Origin: CAIWHR01 sp963816925
Lineage (GTDB): Bacteria; Pseudomonadota; Gammaproteobacteria; Burkholderiales; Casimicrobiaceae
Direction: 5' to 3'
Assembly: GCA_963816925.1 (NCBI GenBank)
Contig: CAWFMY010000033.1
Coordinates: 1-64,000 of the forward strand
Length of the DNA stretch: 64,000 nt
The translations under genes and the position numbers were made by a program. Under the pieces are notes generated by a model that did not search any database, was not told the DNA's origin, and worked only from the letters and a program-made list of their open reading frames with translations. Positions 1 to 9,130 of the stretch are shown here, in pieces. Position 1 is the first letter of the stretch, and every line of letters begins with the position of its first letter.

Positions 1-678
1 TGACGGCCACAAGGCGGGAATCCGGGCGGTCGAACCACCTCTAGCCCTGCTTCGCTTGGACGATCGCCAAATGCCGTCTCATGCCTCATTTCCGCTGAAC
101 TGGTATGAAGCTTGCATATGCGTCATCGATGTCGCGGCGCCGTGCAGGTTGAGGTGTACAAGGCAACCGGGCGTCACTTAATCGGCAGGGCTTGAGAGGA
201 TCGGGGTCATGAAACAACGGAGCCGCGCGACGCGCGCTGCCAAGGCCGTGCAAGCGCACCGTCAAACAGATAGCCCGATCCAAATGTGCTGCCGCGAAGG
301 ATCGCGCGTTGTAAATTGACATTATCCGGTGATCATGGCCACCTTTACTTCTTCGGAATCCGTCTGCCTTGCATCGCTCCCGCGGTGCGGACGCTGCATT
401 TCATGGATGGGGCGCCGCTTTCGAAGCACCGACAAGACGACAGTGAACTTTTCGGTCAACGGGCTCTGTTCGAACGTGAAAGCACCGCCTGATCTCACGG
501 GCCGTCAAGTTCACTACCTCGACGGTGCCAACTTTCCTCAATTCAAACATTGGAAGCACGAATAGCGGGGCAACGCAATCGAAAATTCGCGTTGGGTATA
601 CACCGCAGGCCCTCGGCACGACGCAAAGCGTGCTGTGCCAGCCGTGCGCTGCCATATTGAGACCGTCAATCGTTGATC
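1..678. other. Stretch without a recognisable gene
   Basis: I see no gene here. Short open frames exist on both strands, but none has a plausible Shine-Dalgarno sequence, a recognisable domain or the codon pattern of the downstream genes. The stretch is less GC-biased than the rest of the window, as expected for intergenic DNA. It may hold the promoter of the small protein at 679. I found no tRNA, terminator or repeat. Confidence 0.6.
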
Positions 679-1086
679 ATGCTGTTCCTAATTATCATCG
701 CCTTGCTGATTGCGCTTGCGTTGTGGTGGCACCTTGGGGGAACGCGGAAGCGATCCCGCCGAGGCAAGGTGCGTGACCCGAAGCGCACGGCCGACAATTT
801 CAGCTGCGTCGAGTTGCGTTTCAGTGACAACGCATGCGATGCTGTCAAGAGGATCGGCGAAAAACGATTTCTGTCAGGCGAGGCACCCGAAATTCCAGTG
901 CCAGGATGTGATGCGGCCACGTGTGCTTGCCGCTATGTGCATCATAAGGACCGCAGGCACAACGACCGGCGCAACCCTTTCCCCATGCGGGCGGCGGGCC
1001 CGCCTGCCTCCGTGGGGGAAGATCGCCGCACAAAGAGGGATCGCCGCAGGTCTCCGAATAGCCGTTCAGCCCGAAGAAAATGGTGA
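679..1086 (+). CDS. Small membrane-anchored protein with Cys and Arg-rich tail
   Basis: The product is 135 residues and starts at the ATG at 679; a TTG two codons upstream is a weaker choice. Residues 1-16 form one hydrophobic segment (MLFLIIIALLIALALWW), so it is probably an N-terminal membrane anchor. The rest is cytosolic and basic. The centre has a cluster of cysteines (FSCVELRF, then PGCDAATCACRYVHH). Two Arg/Asp-rich motifs follow (KDRRHNDRR and EDRRTKRDRR). I recall similar short proteins of unknown function in betaproteobacteria. The cysteine spacing could bind a metal, but that is inference. It stands alone, convergent with the operon ending at 1148. Confidence 0.6.
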   Translation: MLFLIIIALLIALALWWHLGGTRKRSRRGKVRDPKRTADNFSCVELRFSDNACDAVKRIGEKRFLSGEAPEIPVPGCDAATCACRYVHHKDRRHNDRRNPFPMRAAGPPASVGEDRRTKRDRRRSPNSRSARRKW

Positions 1087-1147
1087 TTGACGATCGATCC
1101 GGATCGACGCCGTCCATGTGTCGCCATTCGATGACCATGGCAGTCGG

Positions 1148-2299
1148 CTAACGGTCGAATCCCTTGTTCGGATTGATCAGATACTTCTCTCCCGTTGCAC
1201 GCTTGCCATAGACCGCGATTTCGTCCAGCCGGAGCGCATCGGCGAGCGAGATCACCTTCGTGTAGTGGCTCGCGAACGTCGTCTTCAACTCCGCCACCAC
1301 CCGCTCACGCAATTTTTGCGCCGCCGCGGGTCCGATTCTTTGCAGGAACGGCCACAACAACCAGCCCCCGACGCCCCACGCAAAGCCAAACTTGCGGTTG
1401 AGTACGATCGGACCGGGGTCGAGCGCACCGTAGATGTAGACCTGTTTATGCGTTGCCGACCCGTAGCGGCTGTACTCCGTCGCAGTTCGGGATAACGCAG
1501 CCTCCATGCCGTTCAGAATTTGACCGGCAAGCGTGCCCCCGCCGGTGGCGTCGAATGCGATCGTCGCGCCCGTGGTGACCAGGGCTTCGGTCAGATCCTG
1601 CGTAAACGTCGGCGCGCTGGTGTCGCACACGTGCCGCGCACCTGACCGTTCAAGCAGCGCGGCCTGTTCTTTCTTGCGCACGATGTTCACCAGCCCCACG
1701 TTGTCCTGCATGCAGATCCGGTTGAGCATCTGACCCAGGTTGGAGGCTGCGGCGGTGTGCACCAGCGCCGTGTGACCTTCCCGCCGCATGGTTTCGACCA
1801 TGCCCAGCGACGTCAGCGGGTTGACGAAACACGACGCACCCTCGGCCGGGGTCGTGCCTTCCGGCAGCGCCAGGCATTGATTGGCCTTGACGCAACGGTA
1901 CTGCGCGTACATCGCGCCGCCGAACACCGCCACGACCTTGCCCAGCAGCGCCTGCGACGCGTTGGACGAACCGGCGCGCACGACGACGCCAGCCCCTTCA
2001 TTGCCGACCGGCATCGACTGGTCGAGGCGGCCCGCCATGCCTTTCAGCGCTTCCCCGGGAACGCTGGCGGTGACGACCGGATGCTCGAGCGTCCCGGATT
2101 GGCGCGCCGAATTCATGTCCGCGGCACCCAACAGAAGTCCCAGGTCCGACGGATTGATGGGACTCGCTTCAATGCGGACGACGACTTCGTCGGGCGCAGG
2201 GGACGGAACCGGTACGCTGACGAGGGACAGCTCGAGTTGCCCGTCTTTTCTGACCAGTGAGCGAATCTGCAGCGCTTGGTCGGGATGGCCGGTCGCCAC
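1148..2299 (-). CDS. MDR-family zinc-type/quinone oxidoreductase-like reductase
   Basis: A 383-residue medium-chain dehydrogenase/reductase. The N-terminal GroES-like domain is visible (EVVVRIEASPINPSDLGLLLG, then the PVGNEGAGVVV motif), followed by a Rossmann domain whose nucleotide loop reads HTAAASNLGQML rather than classic GxGxxG. The usual structural zinc cysteines are absent, which favours the quinone oxidoreductase/enoyl reductase branch over zinc alcohol dehydrogenases. The start is a GTG at 2299 with GGAG about ten bases upstream. It is the last gene of a five-gene minus-strand operon, 45 bases after the ApbA-like reductase. The substrate is unknown; the neighbouring oxygenase and desaturase suggest a lipid or terpenoid-like ketone or enone. 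Confidence 0.8.
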   Translation of the reverse strand: MATGHPDQALQIRSLVRKDGQLELSLVSVPVPSPAPDEVVVRIEASPINPSDLGLLLGAADMNSARQSGTLEHPVVTASVPGEALKGMAGRLDQSMPVGNEGAGVVVRAGSSNASQALLGKVVAVFGGAMYAQYRCVKANQCLALPEGTTPAEGASCFVNPLTSLGMVETMRREGHTALVHTAAASNLGQMLNRICMQDNVGLVNIVRKKEQAALLERSGARHVCDTSAPTFTQDLTEALVTTGATIAFDATGGGTLAGQILNGMEAALSRTATEYSRYGSATHKQVYIYGALDPGPIVLNRKFGFAWGVGGWLLWPFLQRIGPAAAQKLRERVVAELKTTFASHYTKVISLADALRLDEIAVYGKRATGEKYLINPNKGFDR

Positions 2300-2344
2300 G
2301 GTTGCGATCTCCAGAATGGGAACTCGGGGGGACGGGGCCGTCGA

Positions 2345-3424
2345 TTATTGGACAGCGGCCCGCCGGTTGGCGTCGATGCGGGCGTCGACGGTCGCGACGA
2401 TCTCGTCGAGCGCCGCCGAGCGCATGCCCTTGCGCGCCGCGACGCTTTGCACGAGGCGATCCACGCGCTCGATATGCGGCGCGCCGTTGGCCACGGCGCG
2501 CGCGGCCGAGGAGGGCCGGCCGAGGCTCGCGGCGGCATGGGCGTATTTCTCGAAGGGCACCCGGTCCTCCGGCGCCGCGCCCAGCGAACTGCAGAGCGAC
2601 TCGACCCACTCGTAGATCGCGCGCGAGCGTTCGATGTCTTCGTGCACCGTTTCCCTGATCGAGCAAACCGAGTCGGCGCGAATGCAGCGATAGTTGCCGG
2701 TCATCAGCATGCTCCACTTCGCCAGCGGAACGAAGACGGAGTCGTGAACCTTGAGCTTGACGGGCAGCTCGACCCTGTCGTGGCCATTGCCGTCATCGAA
2801 CCTGGCCGCCTCGATGTCTGCCTGCAATCGCCGCAGGATCGCGGTGTGCTCGTCGGACGCGAAGCGCGCGGCCTTGAAGTTGGTCGGCAGGCCCACCTGC
2901 AGGACGTTGACCTTCTCGTCCGGCGGACGAAATGCCTGTGGATCGGGGCTGCACAGCGTCAGGAGCGCGGGATCGAAGTTGTCCCACACGGTCGCATCGG
3001 TGTAGCAGTGCCGGTGGTCGTCCGCCGATATGCCGGGAAGCCGGCTCAGGTACGTGAGCGGTGGCATGTTCATGATGGACATGCACGGGATTCTGGCGCG
3101 CGCGACGTCGTCGAGGAGCTCGCGCACGCCGGGGGACCGGTACTGAGGCTCCTGCATCGCGAGACCGGCGAGATCGAAGTCGGCCGGATCGAACGCCTGC
3201 GCGCCGCCCGCAGTCAGGATGCCCGGCAGCCGGCGCGAATCGACTTCGAGGAATCCGCCGTCGCCGCGCACCGGAAAGCGTACGCGGAAGCCTTCCTGGT
3301 TCATCAGCGCGGCCTCGGCGGGGAGGCACACCAGGCTGACGGAATGCCCCGCGAGGAGCATCTTGCTCGCGAGCAGCGAGCCATAGGAGGCGCCGAGTAT
3401 CAGAACGCGGTATGGCTTGCCCAT
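2345..3424 (-). CDS. Ketopantoate reductase (ApbA/PanE)-like oxidoreductase
   Basis: The 359-residue product begins with a Rossmann fold (RVLILGASYGSLLASKML) typical of ApbA/PanE-like NADP-dependent reductases and is somewhat longer than true PanE (about 300). Conserved text in the centre (IPCMSIMNMPPLTYLSRLPG) and a helical C-terminal half fit the family layout. The ATG at 3424 has GGGGAGA just upstream; an in-frame ATG at 3439 is a less well-placed alternative. It lies 50 bases downstream of the MpaB-like gene on the same strand. It is unlikely to be the pantothenate enzyme, because the context is an oxygenase/reductase operon. The substrate cannot be told from sequence. Confidence 0.65.
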   Translation of the reverse strand: MGKPYRVLILGASYGSLLASKMLLAGHSVSLVCLPAEAALMNQEGFRVRFPVRGDGGFLEVDSRRLPGILTAGGAQAFDPADFDLAGLAMQEPQYRSPGVRELLDDVARARIPCMSIMNMPPLTYLSRLPGISADDHRHCYTDATVWDNFDPALLTLCSPDPQAFRPPDEKVNVLQVGLPTNFKAARFASDEHTAILRRLQADIEAARFDDGNGHDRVELPVKLKVHDSVFVPLAKWSMLMTGNYRCIRADSVCSIRETVHEDIERSRAIYEWVESLCSSLGAAPEDRVPFEKYAHAAASLGRPSSAARAVANGAPHIERVDRLVQSVAARKGMRSAALDEIVATVDARIDANRRAAVQ

Positions 3425-3474
3425 CGCGGATCTCCCCATGGTCTTGCGACTCCCGGGAACCTGCAGGCCGGACT

Positions 3475-4743
3475 CTACGCCACCGGCGCCTTCCGTTTCA
3501 CGCTCCAGCTCTTTTGCAGCGACGGCGGCAGCGCGAACTCCTCGCGACTCCAGCCCTTGTCCATGTCCCAGACGCGATGGACGATCGCGTGGAACAGCGC
3601 TTCGGCCACCCGGCGGGCGGCCGGCAGCTCCATCAGTTCGCTGAAGCCGTGCTCGAAGATGTGGAGGAATCCGGCGACCATCCCTTCCTCGGTCTTCTCG
3701 TCGGTATCGAGCCGCACGCCCAGCATCGCGGCGTCCTTGTCGCCGACGAGCTGCACGAGCAGTTCCCTTGGCACGTGCTTGAGGCCGATGGGCATCACGC
3801 CCACCATCCATTCGAGCAGCGCCTTGGTGAGCGCCGCGCCGTCCTTCGAAGCGCCGGCGCGCCGCCTTTTCAGCGTCTCGAACAGATATTGCGCGTCGTC
3901 GAAATTGCGCGCGAGAAGGTCGTCGTGAACGCCCATCATGTGCCCGACGACGCTCCACGCGTGGACGTAAGCCTCGCGCTCCTCCGGTGTCGGATGCGCG
4001 CCGAACTGGTCGAGGCCGCGCAGCCCGACGAACGAGAACGTCAGGATCACGTAGGCCATCGATTCCTGGTTGATCGGCTGGCCCGAGGCAGGATCCCATT
4101 TCTGCACCGCCAGCGCGCGGCCGAGCTCGCCCTTGCCGCCGGCGGGCGGGTCGTTCGCGAGCAGCAGGTGCCGGATCGCGGCGTGCATCAGCCGCACTTT
4201 CAGGCAGCAGCGGATGCCTTCGCCCGGCGTCGCACGATCGTCGTCCGTCGGCTTCGCGCGCCGCCTCTTCTTCGGTTTTGCGCCCGGCGCGGCCGCAGGG
4301 GCAGGGTCCATGCCGCCGGGCTGCATCACGGTGATCACCATGTGCGAGGTTTCCCAGATGCGGCGGTAGACGTGGTCCTGGAGCTGCGTGGTCGACGCGA
4401 GAACCGGCACGTCCGCGCGGTCGAGATAGCACTCGGGCAGGCTCGCGCAGCACAGGATCGTCGTCGCCAGCATGCCGTGGCGGGAAAAGAGATCCTCGGC
4501 GAGCTCGACCTTCGGGAGCTCGATCCAGGCCGGGAGCACCGAGTTGTCGGCGAAGTACCGGTCGATCTTCTGCTGCACTTCCGGCGGCGGCGGATCGGTG
4601 TTGCGCACCATGTTCATCAGGATGCGGTTGACGCCGTCGAGCTTGTGGCTCGCGTAAACGGCGTCGACGACGCTGTCGGCGGCGGGATCCGCCTCGAAGC
4701 GCATCAGGTCGAGGTACTTGTCGGTCCACAGCTCGCGGCCCAT
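3475..4743 (-). CDS. MpaB/rubber-oxygenase-like (DUF2236) protein
   Basis: A 422-residue protein of the oxygenase MpaB / latex-clearing-protein catalytic family, a helical fold that in characterised members binds a b-type haem and cleaves isoprenoid chains or similar lipids. Recognisable stretches are the central HGMLATTILCCASLPECYL and the later WSVVGHMMGVHDDLLARNF and FEHGFSELMELPAARR regions. A Lys/Arg-rich insert (PKKRRRAKP) sits near residue 145. The ATG at 4743 has AAGGA upstream. The cyclase gene ends only 26 bases before it and the ApbA-like reductase follows, so all are probably co-transcribed. I infer a lipid- or polyprenyl-directed oxygenase. No signal peptide is obvious. Confidence 0.75.
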   Translation of the reverse strand: MGRELWTDKYLDLMRFEADPAADSVVDAVYASHKLDGVNRILMNMVRNTDPPPPEVQQKIDRYFADNSVLPAWIELPKVELAEDLFSRHGMLATTILCCASLPECYLDRADVPVLASTTQLQDHVYRRIWETSHMVITVMQPGGMDPAPAAAPGAKPKKRRRAKPTDDDRATPGEGIRCCLKVRLMHAAIRHLLLANDPPAGGKGELGRALAVQKWDPASGQPINQESMAYVILTFSFVGLRGLDQFGAHPTPEEREAYVHAWSVVGHMMGVHDDLLARNFDDAQYLFETLKRRRAGASKDGAALTKALLEWMVGVMPIGLKHVPRELLVQLVGDKDAAMLGVRLDTDEKTEEGMVAGFLHIFEHGFSELMELPAARRVAEALFHAIVHRVWDMDKGWSREEFALPPSLQKSWSVKRKAPVA

Positions 4744-4769
4744 CGGGAGTCCTTGCTTCAAGCGAAAAG

Positions 4770-7700
4770 TCAGTCGGCGACCGCGGGCGCATGCGCCGCG
4801 AGCGATTGCAGCAGCGTGCGCGCGCGCATGAGGTCGGGTGTGTCGGTGCGGTCGGGAATGGCGTCGAGCGCGGCGGCGAGACCCTGGCGCGCGGGCGCGC
4901 GCTCGCCGCGCGCGGCAAGAAACGACGCGAGGCTCGCGGCGGCGCGCAGCGCGAAAACCCGGTTGCCCTGCTGGTGCGCGATGTCCCGCGCGCGCAGGAA
5001 CAGGCGCTCGATGACGGCGTCGTCGCGCTCGGGCGCGCCGCGTGCGCGGCGGAATTCGCCGTCGAGGCGCTCGATCTCCGCCGCCATGAACGCCTCGCCG
5101 CCTTCCGCGATGAGGCGGCGCGCCTCGTCGAGGCGCCGGTGCGCGCTTTCGTGGTCGCCGTTCGCGGCTTCGACGTCGGCGAGCAGCGTGAGGAAATACG
5201 GCACCACCATCCCGCTGCCGATCCCGCGGTAGGTCGCCAGCATGTCCTCCATGTGCTTCGCGCCCTTCGCGCGCTCGCCGGAATCGAAGAGGGCGCGACC
5301 CGCGAAGATCGATCCCCAGACGAGCCAGAAGCCCAGTGCCTGCGCGGTCGAGAGCTCGATCGTCGCGGTCGCGTGCGCGGCCATCGCGGCGGAATCCTGC
5401 CGGTACGCGTCGAGCCATGCGGCCACGCCCAGCGCGTAGGCCTGGCTGAACGGATGCTTTATCTTCGCCGCGAGGTCGACCGCCTCGCGCGATCGCGCGA
5501 GCGCCCGTTCCGTCTCGCCCTGCAGGAAGAGGACCATCGACAGGACGGAGCGCGCGGTGACGCCGGCATCCTGGCTCGTCAGGAACGCGTTCGGATGGTG
5601 CAGCTCCGTGACATAGGCCGCGACCGCCGCTTCGAGATAGCCGCGCGCCGCCGGGAGGTCACCCATGTAGTAGAGGCTGAGACCCAGCCCGAAGTTCGCC
5701 TCGAGCACGAGCGAGTCGTCGTTCTCGCCGGACGCGATGGCCATCATTCGTTGCGCGAACTCGTAGCCCTTCGCCTGATCGCCCTTGACGAGATAGAACG
5801 CCCACAGCCCCCACACCACCCAGAAGAGCTGCGGATTCGGGCCCACGCGCTCGGACAGCGTCTGCGCGCGCGCATACGCCGCGGCGACTTCGGGCGCGGC
5901 CCAGCCTTTCTGAATCGTCAGCGCGACGCCGAGCGTCGACAGGAACGCGAGCTCCATGCGGTCGCGTTCCGGCGTTTCGGGCAGCGCGGCCAGCAGTTCC
6001 AGGCCTTGCCGCACATGGCTTTCCGCTTCCGCGGTCGCCGACGACGCGACGGCCTGCCGCCCCGCCTCGAGCCAATAGGGCACCGCCTTCGCGGGCGCGC
6101 CACCCTTGGTCCAGTGCTGCGCGATCCGCTCGGGCCGCGCGCCGCCGCCCGCGCCGCGCTCCAGCGCCTGCGCGATCCGCTCGTGGTAGTGCTGCCGCGT
6201 GCGCTTCAGCAGCGACTCGTAGGCGGCATCCTGGATCAGCGCGTGCTTGATCGCGAAACCGGTGCTGGTCGTGAAGACGAAGCCGTCGCGCAGCAGCTGA
6301 TCGAGGCCCTTGCCGAGCACATGCTCTTCATCCGGAAGAATTTCGCACAGGAGCTCGAAGCTCCATTCGCGCCCGATCGCGGCACCGAGCTGGACGACCT
6401 TCTTCGCTTCCGGGAGCATCCGGTCGAGGCGCGCCATGAGGAGGTCGTGCAGCGAGGCCGGCACCATGATGTCGGGCAGCGGCCCCGCGAGCTCGAAGCT
6501 GCGCTCGGTTTCGCGCAGCGTGCCCGAATCGAGGAACATGCGCGTCATCTCCTCGACGTACAGCGGGTTGCCGTCCGTTTTCGCGACGAGCAGCGACATC
6601 ACCTGCGGCGGCAGCGGCTTGTCGCCGACGACGCGCCGGATCAGCGTCTCCGTGTCGGAGGGCGACAGCTGGTTGACGTGCAGCACCGTCAGGTTGTCGG
6701 CGCTCGGCCAGGGCACGACGAAGCCCGGCCGCGAAGTCATCAGGACGAGCAGCCGGCTCGCCGGAAGCTTGGCCATCACCGCGCCGAGCAACTCGAGCGT
6801 CGTCGGATCGACCCAGTGCAGGTCTTCGACGACGAGAAGCGTGGGGCGCACGCCGGCGCGCGCGGTGAGCAGCGACAGCAGCGCGCCGACCGTCTTCTGC
6901 TTTTGCGTCAGCGGATGCAGCCCGAGCGGCTTGTAGCCGGCTTCCGGCGGAAGTCCGAAGAGCTGCGCGACGAGCGGCAGCGCGGTATCCATCTCGCAGC
7001 CGTGTTCCGCAAGACCCGCGGCCAGGCGCTCGAGGCGCGCGGACGGCGCCTGGTCGTCGGCGAATCCCATCCGCGCGCGAAGCGGGGCGACCACCGGGTA
7101 GAACGCGGTGCTGCTGTAATACGGCGAGCAATAGCATTCGAGGATCTCGCACGAGCCTTCGCCGATCCGTTCGCGGAAGACCGAAAGCAGCCGCGACTTG
7201 CCGACGCCGGGCTCGCCCTGCAGCAGCACGCCGTGCCCCGGGCTGTCGCGCGCGGCGAGCCACGCCTCGACGAGGCCGGCGATCGCGTTCTCGCGTCCGA
7301 CGTACGGCGCGAGCCGCTGCGGCGACGCCGCTTCCAGCCGGTGGCGGGCGCCGCTTGCCGCCAGCACGCGGAACACCTCGACCGGCGCGTCCAATCCCTT
7401 GAGGTGGTGGAATCCCTGCGATGCGGTCTCGAAGAATCCGGAAACGAGGCGATGCGTGGCCGCGCTGATGACGAGCGTGTCGGGCTCGGCCAGCTGCTGG
7501 AGGCGGGCCGCGATATTGGGCGCATCGCCGAGGGCGAGCCGCTCGGTGCCGGCCGCGCCGCCGAGATCGCCGACGAGCGTGAGGCCGGTGTGCACCGCGA
7601 CGCGCACCGAAATCGTGACGCCGCGCTCCGCCTGCATGCGCTCCGCGAGCGCGCGGACCGACTGCAGGATCTCGAGTCCCGCCTGCACCGAGCGGCGCGC

Positions 7701-8103
7701 GTCGTCCTCGTGCGCGACCGGGTAGCCGAAGTAGACGAGGATGCCGTCGCCCTGGAACTGCGCGGTCGTTCCCTCGTACCGGTTCACGACCGTGCTGCAG
7801 GCATCACGATAGTCGCGGACGACGTCGCGCAGGTCCTCGGGATCGAGCGCATGCGAGAGCTGGACCGAGCCCACGAGGTCGCAGAACATCAGCGTGAGCT
7901 GCCGCCGTTCGACGAGGGCGGCGTCTTCGGCCGATGCCTTGGCGGAGGACGGGCGTGAGCCCCGTGCCGCATTGATGACAGAAGCGCGCGGCGGGCGCGA
8001 CGTCGACGCCGCAGGACGGGCACTGCACCGCGAGCGGCGTTCCGCATTGCGTGCAGTACTTGGCGCCGGCCGGATTGACGGCGCCGCAGTCGGCGCAGTT
8101 CAT
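4770..8103 (-). CDS. Zinc-ribbon adenylate/guanylate cyclase-AAA ATPase-TPR signalling protein (frameshift)
   Basis: After correcting one frame change near 7955 this is about 1,110 residues. The N-terminus carries two zinc ribbons (MNCADCGAVNPAGAKYCTQC, then CPSCG...RFCHQCG). A class III nucleotide cyclase domain follows (LMFCDLVGSVQLS and FQGDGILVYFGYP hold both metal aspartates). Next is an AAA/NB-ARC-like ATPase (Walker A GEPGVGKSR near residue 297, Walker B LLVVEDLHWVD near 420), then a long TPR-like helical region. This is the widespread cyclase-ATPase-TPR architecture. The ATG at 8103 overlaps the desaturase TGA (ATGA), so translation is probably coupled. It may sense a signal and produce a cyclic nucleotide; the signal is unknown. 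Confidence 0.85.
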
Positions 8104-9033
8104 CGCGGGGGCGGCGGCAGCGCGCAGCGCGCCGCGGCGGCGAATGTCGCGGTCGTCACCGGTCCCGGCGGCAGCGCGAAAGCCGCCGGCAGCTGCGGCA
8201 GGTCGCGCACCCGGACGTCGGGCCACAGATGGTGCGAGCGGTGCTGGGTCAGGATCAGCATCGGCTCGTCGCCGAAGAGCGTCCGGCCGGCGCGCACGAG
8301 CCACGGCGGGAACGGCAGCGCATACGTGCCGAGCTCGCCGCGCCGATTGTGGAGCAGGTGGTGGAACACGAAGCCCGCGGTGCCGACGCTCACCCGCAGC
8401 GTGATCCAGTAGACGATGAACACGGCGGGATTCACGGCGGCGACGATGCCGAAGCACACGAGGCGGATCGCGCCGTCGCGCAGCGAGCCGCGCGTCGACG
8501 CCCCGCGCGCGGATCCATTCGACGAGCGAGCGCTCGGGCGTGGTCAACGCGTGGGCGAACGCGCGCAGAGGTCCGCCTTCGATCTGCCAGCGCTCGGGAT
8601 CGCGCTCGCCGCCGCCGAAGCGATGGTGGCGAAAGTGGATGGCGCGATGCTCGCGAAAGCCGAGGCCGAACGGCGTGTCGAAGATCATGGCGAGGCGATG
8701 GAACGCCGGAACCTGCGCGGCGTCGCGCACGTGCAGCAGCTCGTGCAGGCCGAGCGACAGGCGCACGTAGAGCCACGGCACCGCGGCGACGAGCGTCCAG
8801 GAAGGCAGCACATCGAACAGCGCCGCGGCGAGCACCGCGTAGAGCGCGAGCGTGTGGCCGAGGGTCAGCCGCACGTAGCGGCGGGCGTCGGCGTCGTCCC
8901 GCCGCGCGGCGGCATCGGGTATTGCGTCGGCCGCGTGCGCGGCAACGAAGGGCGGGGTGTTGGCGAGGAGGGCGGCGAGCGTCAAGGAGTGTCTCGGGAT
9001 CGGGTGGCACGGGCCGGTCGCGCCGCGCGCCAT
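8100..9033 (-). CDS. Fatty acid desaturase-like membrane di-iron protein (frameshift)
   Basis: About 310 residues once a frame change near 8490 is corrected. The three histidine boxes of the membrane fatty acid desaturase/hydroxylase family are present: HELLH, HFRHHRF and, after the frame change, TQHRSHH. Hydrophobic segments flank them (LALYAVLAAALF, PAVFIVYWITLRV). The ATG at 9033 is the best candidate start, but its upstream sequence shows only a weak Shine-Dalgarno. It is the first gene of the minus-strand operon and its stop overlaps the cyclase start. It should act on lipids or a carotenoid/alkane-like substrate in the membrane; the specific reaction cannot be assigned. Confidence 0.75.
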
Positions 9034-9130
9034 CCTAGACTGCACCCCGCGAGGCGTCAACGATTGTAGACCACGAGTGCGATGGATGATTCGGCGAGAT
9101 CGGGCGAGTCGGTGCGGCGAATCGCGGAAG

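Noticed and set aside
4791..7958. Very long open frame (1,055 codons) on the plus strand opposite the cyclase gene
   Set aside because: It is an antisense shadow: Arg/Ala/His-rich with no domain, exactly mirroring a recognised cyclase-ATPase gene. High GC makes such frames common.
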